Translations under genes and position numbers: made by a program
Assembly (NCBI GenBank): GCA_026398255.1
Contig: JAPLTG010000029.1
Coordinates: forward strand, 1 to 64,000
Reading direction: 5' to 3'
Length of the DNA: 64,000 nt
Source of the DNA: Verrucomicrobiota bacterium
GTDB taxonomy: Bacteria > Verrucomicrobiota > Verrucomicrobiia > Chthoniobacterales > Terrimicrobiaceae
The notes under the pieces: model-generated
Databases searched by the model: none
What the model was told of the DNA's origin: nothing
What the model saw: only the letters and a program-made list of their open reading frames with translations
In this document: one piece after another, positions 41,733 to 50,713 of the stretch
How the letters are laid out: each line of letters opens with the position of its first letter
How positions within the stretch are numbered: the first letter of the stretch is position 1

Positions 41733-43204
41733 TAGAAATCTCCTCCCGTCTTGTCGGAGATCGCGCGGGCGGCGATGGCGACATCATCAAACGGCACTTT
41801 GCGGTCGGCGAATTCCTGGGTCTTTTCATGCCCCTTGCCGGCGATCAAAACAATATCGCCCGGACCCGCCAAATCGATGGCGCGGCGAATCGCTTGTTCG
41901 CGATCCACAATTTTCTCGTGATTGCGCTGCGAGAGGCCTTTTTCCATTTCCTTCAAAATGTCTTCGGGATTTTCACTCCGAGGATTGTCAGAAGTCAGGA
42001 TTGCGAGATCGGCTAAGGATTCCCCCACATAGGCCATGAGCGGGCGCTTCGCCCGATCGCGATCTCCGCCGCAACCAAACACCGTAATGAGACGCGCCGG
42101 GTTCGCCTCGCGTAGAGTTTGCAGCACATTTCGCAGGGCGTCGTCTGTGTGAGCGTAATCCACAAAAGTCTGGAAATTTCGACGGGACGGAACACGCTCA
42201 AGGCGCCCGGGGACCTGCGGAGCATCCGCGATGGCGTCGATCGCGCGTCGAAGTTCCACACCGCAAGTCATCGAAGCCGCGAGGGCGGCCAGGACATTGT
42301 AGACATTGAAAAGTCCAATGAGCGGCGTCCGGACGAGGTAACTCTTCCCACGCGCTTCGAGAGCGAAGCGTGTGCCATACAAATCCTGACGAATGTTGCT
42401 GGCGCGAAATTCCGCGTGGACATTCTGACCAAAGGTGACGGTCTTGATTTTTTTGGAAATGCGATCGATCAGGCGTTGACCAAAGCGGTCATCGGAATTC
42501 ACCACAGCACGGCCTTTTTTGCTTTTCTGAACCGCGAGGGCCTCGAACAGAAGAGCCTTTGCCTCGAAGTAGGAATCCATCGTCTCGTGGTAGTCGAGAT
42601 GGTCCTGCGTGAGGTTGGTGAAAATGGCTGCGTCAAATTCCATCCCTCGCACGCGGTTCTGAACCAGCGCATGACTCGAAACCTCCATCGCCACCGAGCG
42701 ACCGCCCGTATCGCGGATTTCGGCGAGCATTTGCTGGAGATCGATCGACTCCGGCGTGGTGTGGGTCGCAGGGCGTTCTTCGCCAGCCACGATGTATTTG
42801 ACTGTTCCAATCAAGCCGGAATGGAATCCGACCGAATCAAAGATGTGTTTGACGAGATACGCAGTCGTGGTTTTGCCATTCGTTCCGGTGATTCCCACGC
42901 ATTTGAGATCGCGGTCGGGGTGACCGTAAAATTCTGCTGAAATATCAGCCATCGCGGCGCGGGCATTATCGACAAGGACGAGGGGATAGTCATTTCCAGA
43001 GACGGAATATTGTGCCACCACAGCGGCGGCTCCGCGCTCTACCGCCTGAGCGATGAATTGGGTGCCATCGGATTTCGCGCCCGGGAGCGCAAAGAAAAGA
43101 CACCCTGGCTTCGCGAGGCGCGAATCGTGGCAGAGCGAGGAAATATCAGGGTCGGCCAAGCCGGGGGCAATTCCTGAGGCTTGGAGAAGGGTGCGGAGAT
43201 TCAT
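41732..43204 (-). CDS. murE: MurE UDP-MurNAc-L-Ala-D-Glu--meso-DAP ligase
   Basis: MurE adds the third stem residue. The P-loop GITGTNGKTTTAYLVKHIFD lies near residue 105. The motif TSDNPRSENPEDI near residue 400 contains DNPR, which marks enzymes specific for meso-diaminopimelate rather than lysine. The start ATG 43204 precedes the usual N-terminus (MNLRTLLQASG) and lies 4 bases after the ftsI stop. An in-frame start at 43354 would overlap ftsI by 145 bases and is not supported. Confidence 0.96.
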   Translation of the reverse strand: MNLRTLLQASGIAPGLADPDISSLCHDSRLAKPGCLFFALPGAKSDGTQFIAQAVERGAAAVVAQYSVSGNDYPLVLVDNARAAMADISAEFYGHPDRDLKCVGITGTNGKTTTAYLVKHIFDSVGFHSGLIGTVKYIVAGEERPATHTTPESIDLQQMLAEIRDTGGRSVAMEVSSHALVQNRVRGMEFDAAIFTNLTQDHLDYHETMDSYFEAKALLFEALAVQKSKKGRAVVNSDDRFGQRLIDRISKKIKTVTFGQNVHAEFRASNIRQDLYGTRFALEARGKSYLVRTPLIGLFNVYNVLAALAASMTCGVELRRAIDAIADAPQVPGRLERVPSRRNFQTFVDYAHTDDALRNVLQTLREANPARLITVFGCGGDRDRAKRPLMAYVGESLADLAILTSDNPRSENPEDILKEMEKGLSQRNHEKIVDREQAIRRAIDLAGPGDIVLIAGKGHEKTQEFADRKVPFDDVAIAARAISDKTGGDF

Positions 43205-43208
43205 GGGA

Positions 43209-44972
43209 TCAGCGAGTCTCCTCCTCGGCATCAAACAATGTCGTGATCGGATCGGGTTGCAGGGCGATGGCCGGTTGAGTCGGCACGAGGTCGAGATGGC
43301 GGGCCGAGCGTTCGGCGATTCGCGAGAAGATCGGTGCGGCAACAAGCCCGCCATAATTCAAACCCGAGGAAACTTGGGCGTCATCGACCATCACCAAGCA
43401 GACAAATCGAGGATCCTCGGCCGGCATGTAGCCCACAAAAGAGACAACATATTCGCCCGGTGCGTAGCCGCCCTTTTCACTGACTTTTTGTGCTGTTCCG
43501 GTTTTTCCTGCGACATTGAAACCATTCACTCGCGCGAAGGTCGCGGTGCCTCCTGGTTGAGTCACGCATGCGAGCGCATCGCTTATAAAGTGAGCGGTTT
43601 TTTCAGGGATCACCTCGCGGACCACTTTGGATTGTTGGCGCTCGACCTCTCCGTCTTGGCTTTCGATCGACTTCACAATCTGTGGAGCCATGAGGCTGCC
43701 GCCGTTAGCAATAACGGACATTCCCATGGTGATTTGGAGTGGGGTGACCGCTACGGAATGCCCCATCGGCATGCGGGTGATGGTGAGTTTGTCCCAACGC
43801 GCTGGCGGGTGGACAAGTCCTGGAATCTCCCCGGGAAGCTCGATGCCGAGCCTCTCGCCGAAGCCGAAGCGGCGGACATACTCGTGAAATTTATCGCCGC
43901 CCATCATCATAGCCATTTTGGCGCATCCGATGTTGGAGGATTTCACCAAAATATCGTGAACGCTCATGTGGCCGTAGCCGTGGTGGTCTTTGAGGGTTCG
44001 ACCTCCATAAAAAAAGCGGCCGTTTTCGCAAAAGATGGAGGATTTTTCATCTACCTTGCCTTCGTTGAGGGCGCCCGCTGCCACAACGATTTTAAAGGTC
44101 GATCCAGGTTCGACCATGTCGATGATCGACCGGTTTTTCATCGTCTCAGGATCGGCGCTCCCGGGCTTGTTCGGGTCGAAGCAAGGGCGGCTTGCCATTG
44201 CGAGAATTTCGCCGGTTTTCGGATCGACCATGATCGCATTGACGGTGTGGGGTTTCAGGTCGCGGTAGGTGGCATCGATCTCCTCCTCAAGGATCGCCTG
44301 AAGGCCCATGTCGATCGTGAGGCGGATATTTTTCCCGTGCTGTGCCTCTTGCTCTTGGCCACGGTAGAGAACGATCTCGCGGCCTGTGCGGTCGCGCTCG
44401 GTGTAACGAAATCCATCCTCTCCGGAGAGGTGTTTTTCCATGGTGCGCTCGATTCCCTGCACGCCCTTGCGCTCGTGGTTGAGATATCCAAGCACATGAC
44501 CCAGCATGGAGTTGTTTGGATAGGCACGAATGGAATCAATCTCCGTGTAAATTCCGCGCAGGTTGCGCTCGCTCATTTCCGCCTGCATTTTCAGAACCGT
44601 TTCGTCGGGAACTTTGCGCTTGAGGACGAGATATTTTCCTCCGGTTCCGATTTTTTGAGAAACCTCGGATTGTTTGAGACCAAGATAACGCGCGATGAGT
44701 TCGGATACGGCCTCGGCGTCTTTGATGTGGGATGCGTCGGCGAAAACGGTGTGAACAGGTAAATTGACCGCAAGTTTGTCCCCGTTGCGGTCGAGGATCA
44801 GGCCGCGCTTGGCGGGAATGATCTGACGGACGGTATTTTTCTCGGCCGCGATGCGGGAGTATTCGGCATGCTTGGAGACATGCAGGTCGACGAGTCGCGC
44901 GGAGACGATGGTGAAGAGCAGAGCGCCTGCAATGCAGGCGATGACAATTCGCATCTTCTCCTCTTTCCTCAT
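43209..44972 (-). CDS. ftsI: Septal transpeptidase FtsI (class B penicillin-binding protein)
   Basis: The 587-residue protein has one N-terminal membrane helix (IVIACIAGALLFTIVSARL), a PBP dimerisation domain starting IPAKRGLILDRNGDKLAVN, and a transpeptidase domain with VEPGSTFKIV (SxxK, active-site Ser), KSSNIGCAK (SxN) and VAGKTGTAQK (KTG). It cross-links septal peptidoglycan with FtsW. No PASTA domains are present. Its start overlaps the ftsL stop (ATGA). Confidence 0.96.
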   Translation of the reverse strand: MRKEEKMRIVIACIAGALLFTIVSARLVDLHVSKHAEYSRIAAEKNTVRQIIPAKRGLILDRNGDKLAVNLPVHTVFADASHIKDAEAVSELIARYLGLKQSEVSQKIGTGGKYLVLKRKVPDETVLKMQAEMSERNLRGIYTEIDSIRAYPNNSMLGHVLGYLNHERKGVQGIERTMEKHLSGEDGFRYTERDRTGREIVLYRGQEQEAQHGKNIRLTIDMGLQAILEEEIDATYRDLKPHTVNAIMVDPKTGEILAMASRPCFDPNKPGSADPETMKNRSIIDMVEPGSTFKIVVAAGALNEGKVDEKSSIFCENGRFFYGGRTLKDHHGYGHMSVHDILVKSSNIGCAKMAMMMGGDKFHEYVRRFGFGERLGIELPGEIPGLVHPPARWDKLTITRMPMGHSVAVTPLQITMGMSVIANGGSLMAPQIVKSIESQDGEVERQQSKVVREVIPEKTAHFISDALACVTQPGGTATFARVNGFNVAGKTGTAQKVSEKGGYAPGEYVVSFVGYMPAEDPRFVCLVMVDDAQVSSGLNYGGLVAAPIFSRIAERSARHLDLVPTQPAIALQPDPITTLFDAEEETR

Positions 44973-45349
44973 TGAGCGGATTCCGAGTTGAAGGCTGTGC
45001 GCATGACGCCACCGGCAACGGCCGTTGCAGGCGGAGTGAGGCGGGCGATCTTGTCACCAGTGATCGCCACGACGGCGATGAATTTCTCAGAGACTCGTTT
45101 TTGCAGCATCGGGCGCGAGGAAAGCTCGGTCACCTTCGCGACCAAAACCTCGTTGCGCGATTGGACATCGCGAATTTGGCGCTCGGTCTTGCGGATTTGC
45201 TCCGCCAACACGAATTGCTGATTTTTTATATAGACGTAAGCAAGCCCGATGGCGCCGACCAGGAAGGCCAGAGAGACGAACTTCACGAGCTTGGCGATCT
45301 GAATCGGATTTGAGGTCTGCGGTGTGGCAGGGTGGAGTGCTGGATTCAT
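44969..45349 (-). CDS. ftsL: FtsL-like divisome protein
   Basis: This 126-residue bitopic protein has one membrane helix (LVKFVSLAFLVGAIGLAYVY). It is followed by a coiled-coil stretch (QQFVLAEQIRKTERQIRDVQ, SRNEVLVAKVTELSS). The sequence is not conserved enough to name on its own. Size, topology and position between rsmH and ftsI identify it as FtsL, which binds FtsB and FtsQ and activates FtsWI. The start ATG 45349 gives the usual short cytoplasmic tail; longer frames run back into rsmH. Confidence 0.82.
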   Translation of the reverse strand: MNPALHPATPQTSNPIQIAKLVKFVSLAFLVGAIGLAYVYIKNQQFVLAEQIRKTERQIRDVQSRNEVLVAKVTELSSRPMLQKRVSEKFIAVVAITGDKIARLTPPATAVAGGVMRTAFNSESAQ

Positions 45350-45360
45350 AGGAGGGTTGA

Positions 45361-46338
45361 TTAGAGTTTTTCCACAACTCGCAGTTTGGCGCTGCGGGCT
45401 CTGGGGTTTAGCTGCGTCTCCCTCGCAGTCGCCGTAACGGGATGCGGGGTCAAAAGTCGGAAAAGACGATCGGGATTTCGGCGCGCTTCCGGCCACTCGG
45501 GGCGGTCGATCCACTCGCGGCTGTGCTCGCGGAAAAAGACCTTCACGATCCGGTCCTCGAGCGAATGAAATGTGATCACGGCAAATCGCGCACCGGGCGC
45601 GAGGCTAGTGGGAATCTCGTTGAGCGCCCGGCGGAGGGCTCCGAGTTCATCGTTCACATGCATGCGCAGGGCTTGAAAAACCCGCGTAGCCGGATGACGC
45701 GGACCGCGGCGCGGGATGATTTCGCAAACCGCATCGGCGAGTTGCAGCGTGGTTTCAAATGGACGGGTCTTGCGAACTCTCACCAAGTGCGCGGCGACCT
45801 GCTTTCCCCGGGGCTCTTCGCCATATTGAAAAAAGATTTCAGCCAACTCGGAGGCCTCCATCTCATTGACCACCTCGGCGGCTGTCCGAGGAATTCCCGG
45901 TCCCATTCGCATATCGAGGGGACCTGCCTGCTGGAACGAAAATCCGCGTTCAGCGGCATCCAAATGACGGGAGGAAACTCCCAGATCCAGCATCGCACCA
46001 TTTAATAGACGCGCTTCGCCGATTTGCTCCAAGGCCGCATCGGCGTTCTGGAAATTCGTTTCGACCAAGCGCACTCGCCCCCCAAAATCCCCCAACTGCC
46101 GCCGGCACTCCGCCAGCGCCTCGGGATCTTGGTCCAACGCGACAACCTCCGCCCCCGCCTCGAGCATCATGCGCGTGTGCCCTCCCCCGCCGGCGGTTCC
46201 ATCGAGAAACAATCCTCCCAGCCCGGGTTGCAAAAAGCCCATCACTTGCTGGCCCAGCACCGGCACATGGTAAACGGAGACTTTATCGAGATGTTCCACG
46301 CTGATTCCTAAAAATTGGTCGCAATCGAGGTTCTTCAT
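45361..46338 (-). CDS. rsmH: 16S rRNA (cytosine1402-N4)-methyltransferase RsmH
   Basis: RsmH (MraW) methylates C1402 of 16S rRNA in the ribosomal P site. Motifs: YHVPVLGQQVMGFL at the N-terminus, LFLDGTAGGGGHTRMML (SAM binding), LNGAMLDLGVSSRHLDAAER and RFAVITFHSLEDRIVKVFF. ATG 46338 is taken as the start because it lies shortly before the conserved HVPVL. A GTG at 46395 would add 19 basic residues. It is the second gene of the dcw operon. Confidence 0.95.
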   Translation of the reverse strand: MKNLDCDQFLGISVEHLDKVSVYHVPVLGQQVMGFLQPGLGGLFLDGTAGGGGHTRMMLEAGAEVVALDQDPEALAECRRQLGDFGGRVRLVETNFQNADAALEQIGEARLLNGAMLDLGVSSRHLDAAERGFSFQQAGPLDMRMGPGIPRTAAEVVNEMEASELAEIFFQYGEEPRGKQVAAHLVRVRKTRPFETTLQLADAVCEIIPRRGPRHPATRVFQALRMHVNDELGALRRALNEIPTSLAPGARFAVITFHSLEDRIVKVFFREHSREWIDRPEWPEARRNPDRLFRLLTPHPVTATARETQLNPRARSAKLRVVEKL

Positions 46339-46470
46339 GTTTTTTCCAGCCCCGGCATCCCGCCTCTTCGCCGCCGACCCGCTTTTCCGGGCCACGCATC
46401 ACGGCATATGGCGTCGAGATTTTCAGCCCTCCCTGGTTTTCATGGTTGATGGTCCGATTTTCATAAATTT

Positions 46471-46923
46471 TTACAGGCCGATCTCCACAGCCACGCGTTG
46501 GTAGATGCCGGTATTTGCGCTGACATCCGATTCGTGGCGCTCCTTCGACCAAATCTCAAAACGCCGTCCCGCCCCGACGATCACGACTTCCGCCTTGAGG
46601 CCTGCCGCAGCCGCGTGGGTTTCGGGAACGAGAATTCGCCCCTGCTTGTCGGTGGTGACTTTGTGCGCCTCGCTGAAAAACCGCCGAATCGCCTGGCGCT
46701 TCTCCTGCGCGGTCACGCCAGAAGCCATGATCCGCTGCTCCGTGGAGTGGAATTCCTCCGGCGGCATCACCATCAGGTAGCCATCCTGCGGATGCGGAAT
46801 CACATAAAAATCCGACCCCGATCCCTTGATCCAAGCCGATGGAACAGCCGCACGATGCTTCGCATCGATCGCTCGCTCGTAAGTGCCAGAGTAGAAGGGC
46901 ACATCTTGAGGTTCGGTTGGCAT
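46471..46923 (-). CDS. mraZ: MraZ transcriptional regulator of the dcw operon
   Basis: MraZ is a ring-forming DNA-binding protein with two AbrB-like swapped-hairpin domains that represses its own dcw operon. The 150-residue product shows FYSGTYERAIDAKHRAAVPS near residue 9 and VTTDKQGRILVPETHAAA near residue 85, the two halves each holding the DxKxR-type turn. The ATG at 46923 is preferred to a TTG at 46947. A matching operator lies directly upstream (46953-46976). Confidence 0.93.
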   Translation of the reverse strand: MPTEPQDVPFYSGTYERAIDAKHRAAVPSAWIKGSGSDFYVIPHPQDGYLMVMPPEEFHSTEQRIMASGVTAQEKRQAIRRFFSEAHKVTTDKQGRILVPETHAAAAGLKAEVVIVGAGRRFEIWSKERHESDVSANTGIYQRVAVEIGL

Positions 46924-46952
46924 GGGTTTCTTGGGATGATTAAACAATATTC

Positions 46953-46976
46953 ACCACTGCCCCCCACAATTACCCA
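46953..46976 (-). promoter_or_regulatory. MraZ operator: three repeats with 10-base spacing
   Basis: On the minus strand, 30 bases before the mraZ ATG, three boxes TGGG, TGGG and TGGT begin exactly 10 bases apart (ending at 46973, 46963 and 46953). MraZ of E. coli and other bacteria binds TGGGN repeats separated by five bases in this arrangement. It implies autoregulation of the whole cell-wall and division operon. The third box deviates by one base. Confidence 0.8.
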
Positions 46977-46996
46977 CCAACCTCCACGAAAGCAAT

Positions 46997-47017
46997 GAAA
47001 ATTTTTTTTAAAAAAAT
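46997..47017. promoter_or_regulatory. A/T-tract palindrome between divergent mraZ and nuoB
   Basis: A run of A, then eight T, then seven A and three T lies between the mraZ operator and the nuoB start. Such tracts bend DNA and often act as promoter upstream elements. No clear -35/-10 pair can be assigned for either gene, so this is only a likely promoter region. Confidence 0.35.
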
Positions 47018-47141
47018 TTGCCGCATCAGGCACCTTCACGACGATGCCAACGATGGAAAATCGATCCGCCCCCGAGGCTCAAATCAAGCGATGCGGAAAT
47101 TTCGGCTTGCCGCGCGGAAGCAGGAAAATAGGGTGTCCCGC

Positions 47142-47666
47142 ATGTCCACAACACTCAGCCCCGTGGCTTACGACGGAAAGATCGAGGGCAATGTCATCTT
47201 CACCCAACTCGATGCAGCTATAAATTGGATGCGCAGCCATTCCCTTTGGCCGATGCCGATGGGCCTCGCTTGTTGCGCCATCGAACTCATGGCCGCCTCC
47301 TCCTCGCGTTTTGATATCTCCCGCTTCGGCGCCGAGGTCATGCGCTTCTCACCGCGCCAAGCCGATGTCATGATCGTCGCCGGCACAGTCACCTACAAAA
47401 TGGCACTCGCCGTGAAGCGCATCTGGGATCAAATGCCCGAGCCGAAATGGTGCATCGCCATGGGAGCCTGCGCCTCGTCCGGCGGCATGTATCGGAGCTA
47501 CGCCGTCCTTCAAGGCATCGACCATTTGATCCCTGTGGATGTCTATGTTTCCGGCTGCCCTCCGCGTCCCGAGGCGCTTCTCGACGGCCTCATGAAACTC
47601 CAGGCGAAAATCATGAAAGAGCACTCTGTGACCGAGCAGAAAAAAGAACTTCTCGAAAACCTATGA
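47142..47666 (+). CDS. nuoB: NADH:quinone oxidoreductase subunit NuoB
   Basis: NuoB (PSST) carries the terminal 4Fe-4S cluster N2 of respiratory complex I next to the quinone site. The ligand cysteines are all visible: the tandem pair in [12 protein letters not shown], one in [12 protein letters not shown] and one in [16 protein letters not shown]. The start ATG 47142 fits the usual length of about 175 residues; longer frames add a basic segment without similarity. It overlaps nuoC by ATGA. Confidence 0.95.
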   Translation: MSTTLSPVAYDGKIEGNVIFTQLDAAINWMRSHSLWPMPMGLACCAIELMAASSSRFDISRFGAEVMRFSPRQADVMIVAGTVTYKMALAVKRIWDQMPEPKWCIAMGACASSGGMYRSYAVLQGIDHLIPVDVYVSGCPPRPEALLDGLMKLQAKIMKEHSVTEQKKELLENL

Positions 47667-48271
47667 CCTGCGAAGACGCCGTTAAAAAGCTCCGCGAGGC
47701 TTTTCCAGACTCGATCCACGAGGAAACCCAATTCCGCGGCGAGACCTCTCTGCGCATTGCCAAATCCTCCCTTCGCGACATCTGCCTCCACGCCCGCGAT
47801 CGCATGGGATTTGATTACCTCGTCGATGTCTCGAGTGTCGACCATTTCGGCCAGGAGCCGCGCTACGAGATGGTTTACGAGCTTTATTCGCTCCGCAATG
47901 AATTCCACCTCCGCCTCAAAACCGAGGTCAGCGAGGATGACAATACGGCCCCGACCGTGTCGGATATTTGGCCCACGGCCGATTGGCACGAACGGGAGGT
48001 TTACGACCTCATGGGTATCCGGTTTATTGACCATCCCGATCTTCGCCGCATCCTGATGTGGGAAGGCTATCCCTACCATCCGCTGAGAAAGGATTTTCCT
48101 CTTGAAGGCAAGACCACGGAAATGCCCGGAGTGGCATTCAGCGAGCCCGCCCCGCTGGCCGGAGGGCCATTTGTCACAATCCCAACCGATGGCACCACCC
48201 AAGTCCGTGAACCCCGTGCGCGCCATGCTGGCGAGATCCCTTCGCCCGAGAAATTCCTCGCCGAGCCTTGA
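47663..48271 (+). CDS. nuoC: NADH:quinone oxidoreductase subunit NuoC
   Basis: This is the 30-kDa subunit of complex I. The 202-residue protein contains the family signature: [19 protein letters not shown], then [20 protein letters not shown] and DFPLEG. It is a stand-alone NuoC, not fused to NuoD. Unusually, no nuoD follows: the next gene is a ribonuclease D, which overlaps its stop. The other complex I genes must lie elsewhere. Confidence 0.94.
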   Translation: MTCEDAVKKLREAFPDSIHEETQFRGETSLRIAKSSLRDICLHARDRMGFDYLVDVSSVDHFGQEPRYEMVYELYSLRNEFHLRLKTEVSEDDNTAPTVSDIWPTADWHEREVYDLMGIRFIDHPDLRRILMWEGYPYHPLRKDFPLEGKTTEMPGVAFSEPAPLAGGPFVTIPTDGTTQVREPRARHAGEIPSPEKFLAEP

Positions 48272-49320
48272 TCACCGACCAGAAGGCGCTTGAGGATCTT
48301 GTCGAAGAATTCCACAGCCAGCAGCGCATCGCCATCGACACCGAGGCAGACAGCCTTCATTGCTATTTTGAAAAGGTCTGCCTGATCCAGCTCAGCAGCA
48401 GCAAGGGCCACTGGCTCGTCGATCCACTCGCCGATCTCGACCTCCAATCCCTCTTTGATGTGGTCTGCTCTCGCCGGCTGGTTTTGCACGGCGCGGACTA
48501 CGATTTGCGACTCCTGCGCCGCATCGGCAATTTCGAACCCACGAATCTTTTCGACACGATGATCGCCGCCCGACTCGTCGGAAAAGCCGGTCTCGGCCTC
48601 GCTGCGCTCGTGAAGGAGTTTTTCGGCGTCGAGCTCTCCAAAGCCTCGCAGAAAGCAAACTGGGCCATCCGACCACTTCCTCCCGAAATGATCGAATACG
48701 CGCACAACGACACGCGCTACCTTTTCGAAATTTCCGACCACCTCGAGGCGGACCTCCACCGCCTCGAACGCTGGGAATGGTTCACCGAATCGCGCGACCG
48801 AATGATTGCTGCGGCACGCGAGGTGAAGGAACGCGATGACAACACCGTCTGGCGCATCAGCGGCTCGTCCGCCCTGTCTCCACGAGCTCAAGCCGTTCTT
48901 CGCGTGCTGTGGTTCTGGCGCGACTCCGAGGCCCGCTCCTGGGACCGCCCTCCATTTCATGTCATTGGCAACGCAGACATGCTCCGTGCTGCCCAGGAAA
49001 TTGCTGACGGCGGCAATTTTTCTGCTCCCCGAATGAATGGACGCCGACGCAAAAGCTTCGAGGTTGTCGTCGCCCTTTCGCTTCAGATTCCGGAATCCGA
49101 GTGGCCGGTCATCGAAAAAGTCCGCCGCAAACGCATTTCCCAAGACCAGATTCAACGCTGTGAGCAGCTGAGGAAAATCCGTGATCGCGTGGCGGGAGAA
49201 CTTGGGCTGGACCCCTCGATCATCGCCCCCAGAGCCGCTCTGGAAGCCGCCGCAGCGGATAGCTCTTCGAATGCCCTCATGAGTTGGCAGCGCCGACTTT
49301 TGGAGCTGCCCGTCGCCTGA
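48268..49320 (+). CDS. rnd: Ribonuclease D
   Basis: This 3'-5' exoribonuclease trims tRNA precursors. The DEDD catalytic residues are visible: IAIDTEADS (D, E), VLHGADYDLRLL (D) and IEYAHNDTRYLFEI (Y and D). The second half carries an HRDC-type region. The TTG start at 48268 overlaps the nuoC stop (TTGA). Length 350 is close to the E. coli enzyme (375). Confidence 0.9.
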   Translation: MITDQKALEDLVEEFHSQQRIAIDTEADSLHCYFEKVCLIQLSSSKGHWLVDPLADLDLQSLFDVVCSRRLVLHGADYDLRLLRRIGNFEPTNLFDTMIAARLVGKAGLGLAALVKEFFGVELSKASQKANWAIRPLPPEMIEYAHNDTRYLFEISDHLEADLHRLERWEWFTESRDRMIAAAREVKERDDNTVWRISGSSALSPRAQAVLRVLWFWRDSEARSWDRPPFHVIGNADMLRAAQEIADGGNFSAPRMNGRRRKSFEVVVALSLQIPESEWPVIEKVRRKRISQDQIQRCEQLRKIRDRVAGELGLDPSIIAPRAALEAAAADSSSNALMSWQRRLLELPVA

Positions 49321-49328
49321 CCCCAAGA

Positions 49329-50162
49329 ATGCCCGACCTCATCGATCTCGCGCTAGCGGAAGACATCGGTTCCGGCGACATCACGGCCAAATTTTTTACC
49401 AAACCGGGAGCGGTCGCCCGCGCGAAAATCATCGCGCGTCAAAGCGGCTGCTTGGCTGGCATCGAAACCGCCGGGGAGGCTTTTCAGCGCGTGGACTCCA
49501 GCCTTGCGGTCGTCCTCAAAAAAACAAATGGCGACTCTTTCGATGCCAACGACTGCGTTCTCGAAGTCTCTGGAAATGCCGCCTCGATCCTCACCGCCGA
49601 GCGAACGGCTCTGAATTTTCTCCAGCACCTCTCCGGCGTGGCCACGCTCGCTCGCCGCTTCGCTGATGAGATTCAGGGAACCCGCACCCGCATTCTCGAT
49701 ACGCGAAAAACCACACCCGGATTTCGCCTCTTGGAAAAACAAGCCGCTGCGGCTGGCGGCGCCCGCAACCACCGCATGGGCCTCCACGACATGTTTCTCG
49801 TGAAGGACAACCATCTCGCCACGGGCCTCGATTCCGACTCACTCCAAAAAATGATCGACCGCGCACGGGCCGCTCATCCCGAGGCGAATCTCGAGATCGA
49901 AGCCGACACGCTCGAGCAGGTCCAAAATTTCTACGCCTTGCGCGGGGTCGATTTTATTCTCCTAGACAATATGAGCCTCGCCGATTTGCGAGAAGCCGTG
50001 CGCCTTTGCCCGCCCCACATCCAACTCGAGGCGAGTGGTGCTGTGAACCTCTCCACCGTCCGTGCCATCGCGGAAACCGGAGTCCATTTCATCTCCGTCG
50101 GCGCCATTACCCACTCGGCACCGTCCGTCGATTTCGGCTTGGATTTCGACCCCGCCTGCTGA
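49329..50162 (+). CDS. nadC: Nicotinate-nucleotide pyrophosphorylase (quinolinate phosphoribosyltransferase)
   Basis: NadC turns quinolinate and PRPP into nicotinate mononucleotide in NAD synthesis. The 277-residue protein begins IDLALAEDIGSGDITAKFF. It has LNFLQHLSGVATLARRF near residue 96, RILDTRKTTPGFRLLEKQA, GGARNHRMGLHDMFLVKDNH, and IQLEASGAVNLSTVRAIAE near the end. The start ATG 49329 is 9 bases after the rnd stop. Genes nadA and nadB are not in the window. Confidence 0.95.
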   Translation: MPDLIDLALAEDIGSGDITAKFFTKPGAVARAKIIARQSGCLAGIETAGEAFQRVDSSLAVVLKKTNGDSFDANDCVLEVSGNAASILTAERTALNFLQHLSGVATLARRFADEIQGTRTRILDTRKTTPGFRLLEKQAAAAGGARNHRMGLHDMFLVKDNHLATGLDSDSLQKMIDRARAAHPEANLEIEADTLEQVQNFYALRGVDFILLDNMSLADLREAVRLCPPHIQLEASGAVNLSTVRAIAETGVHFISVGAITHSAPSVDFGLDFDPAC

Positions 50163-50185
50163 AACCCCATCCTGGATTTGCCACC

Positions 50186-50713
50186 ATGTCTGGCCCGAAG
50201 ATACTCACCGGCATGCTTCGAAAATGGAAATTCGCGGGCACGGCTCTGCTCGCCACGGCCATCGCTTTCATGACGGCTTGCGAAGAAAAACAACCCGCCC
50301 CCGCAATTCCCTCCCCCACCCCGTCTTTTCCTCGCGAGGCACCACCTGAGCGCGTTAGCAAAAAGAGTCCCGAGGCCATCCTTCAAACCCTCCACCGTGC
50401 CTCGCAGGAGATGGCTCTCGATGGTTTCCAATTCGACAAGCCTCAACTCGGCTGGCCGTTTGACTGCCGCGCCGCCACAACCTCCGACTACCTCCGCCTG
50501 CTAACGGAAAACGGCTACCTGGGATCGGACGACCTCTCGCTGTTCTTTGAAGTTGAAATCGCCAACCTAAGCGACGCCGATCCTGCCGAGTCTCCCTTCG
50601 CCAAAATTCCCCAAGGCAAAAAAAACTTCTTCATCCGAAAAGATGGAGCCGTGGTTTCTGAATTGCCCCAAACCAAACCCTCCCCGCGCGATCCTGCCTG
50701 GCTGCCCCGATGA
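50186..50713 (+). CDS. Small lipoprotein of unknown function
   Basis: The 175-residue protein has a signal peptide ending in the lipobox MTAC (WKFAGTALLATAIAFMTAC). A Pro-rich stretch follows, and then a compact domain of about 110 residues with DYLRLLTENGYLGSDDLSLF and SPFAKIPQGKKNFFIRKDGA. I do not recognise the domain. A start at 50213 is equally possible. Its stop overlaps the start of the next lipoprotein gene (ATGA), and a TolC-type gene follows. The three may form an envelope unit. Confidence 0.7.
   Translation: MSGPKILTGMLRKWKFAGTALLATAIAFMTACEEKQPAPAIPSPTPSFPREAPPERVSKKSPEAILQTLHRASQEMALDGFQFDKPQLGWPFDCRAATTSDYLRLLTENGYLGSDDLSLFFEVEIANLSDADPAESPFAKIPQGKKNFFIRKDGAVVSELPQTKPSPRDPAWLPR

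Noticed and set aside
43053-44762. Long plus-strand open frame opposite ftsI (569 codons)
   Set aside because: ftsI has all its catalytic motifs and its place in the operon; the opposite frame has no family signature.
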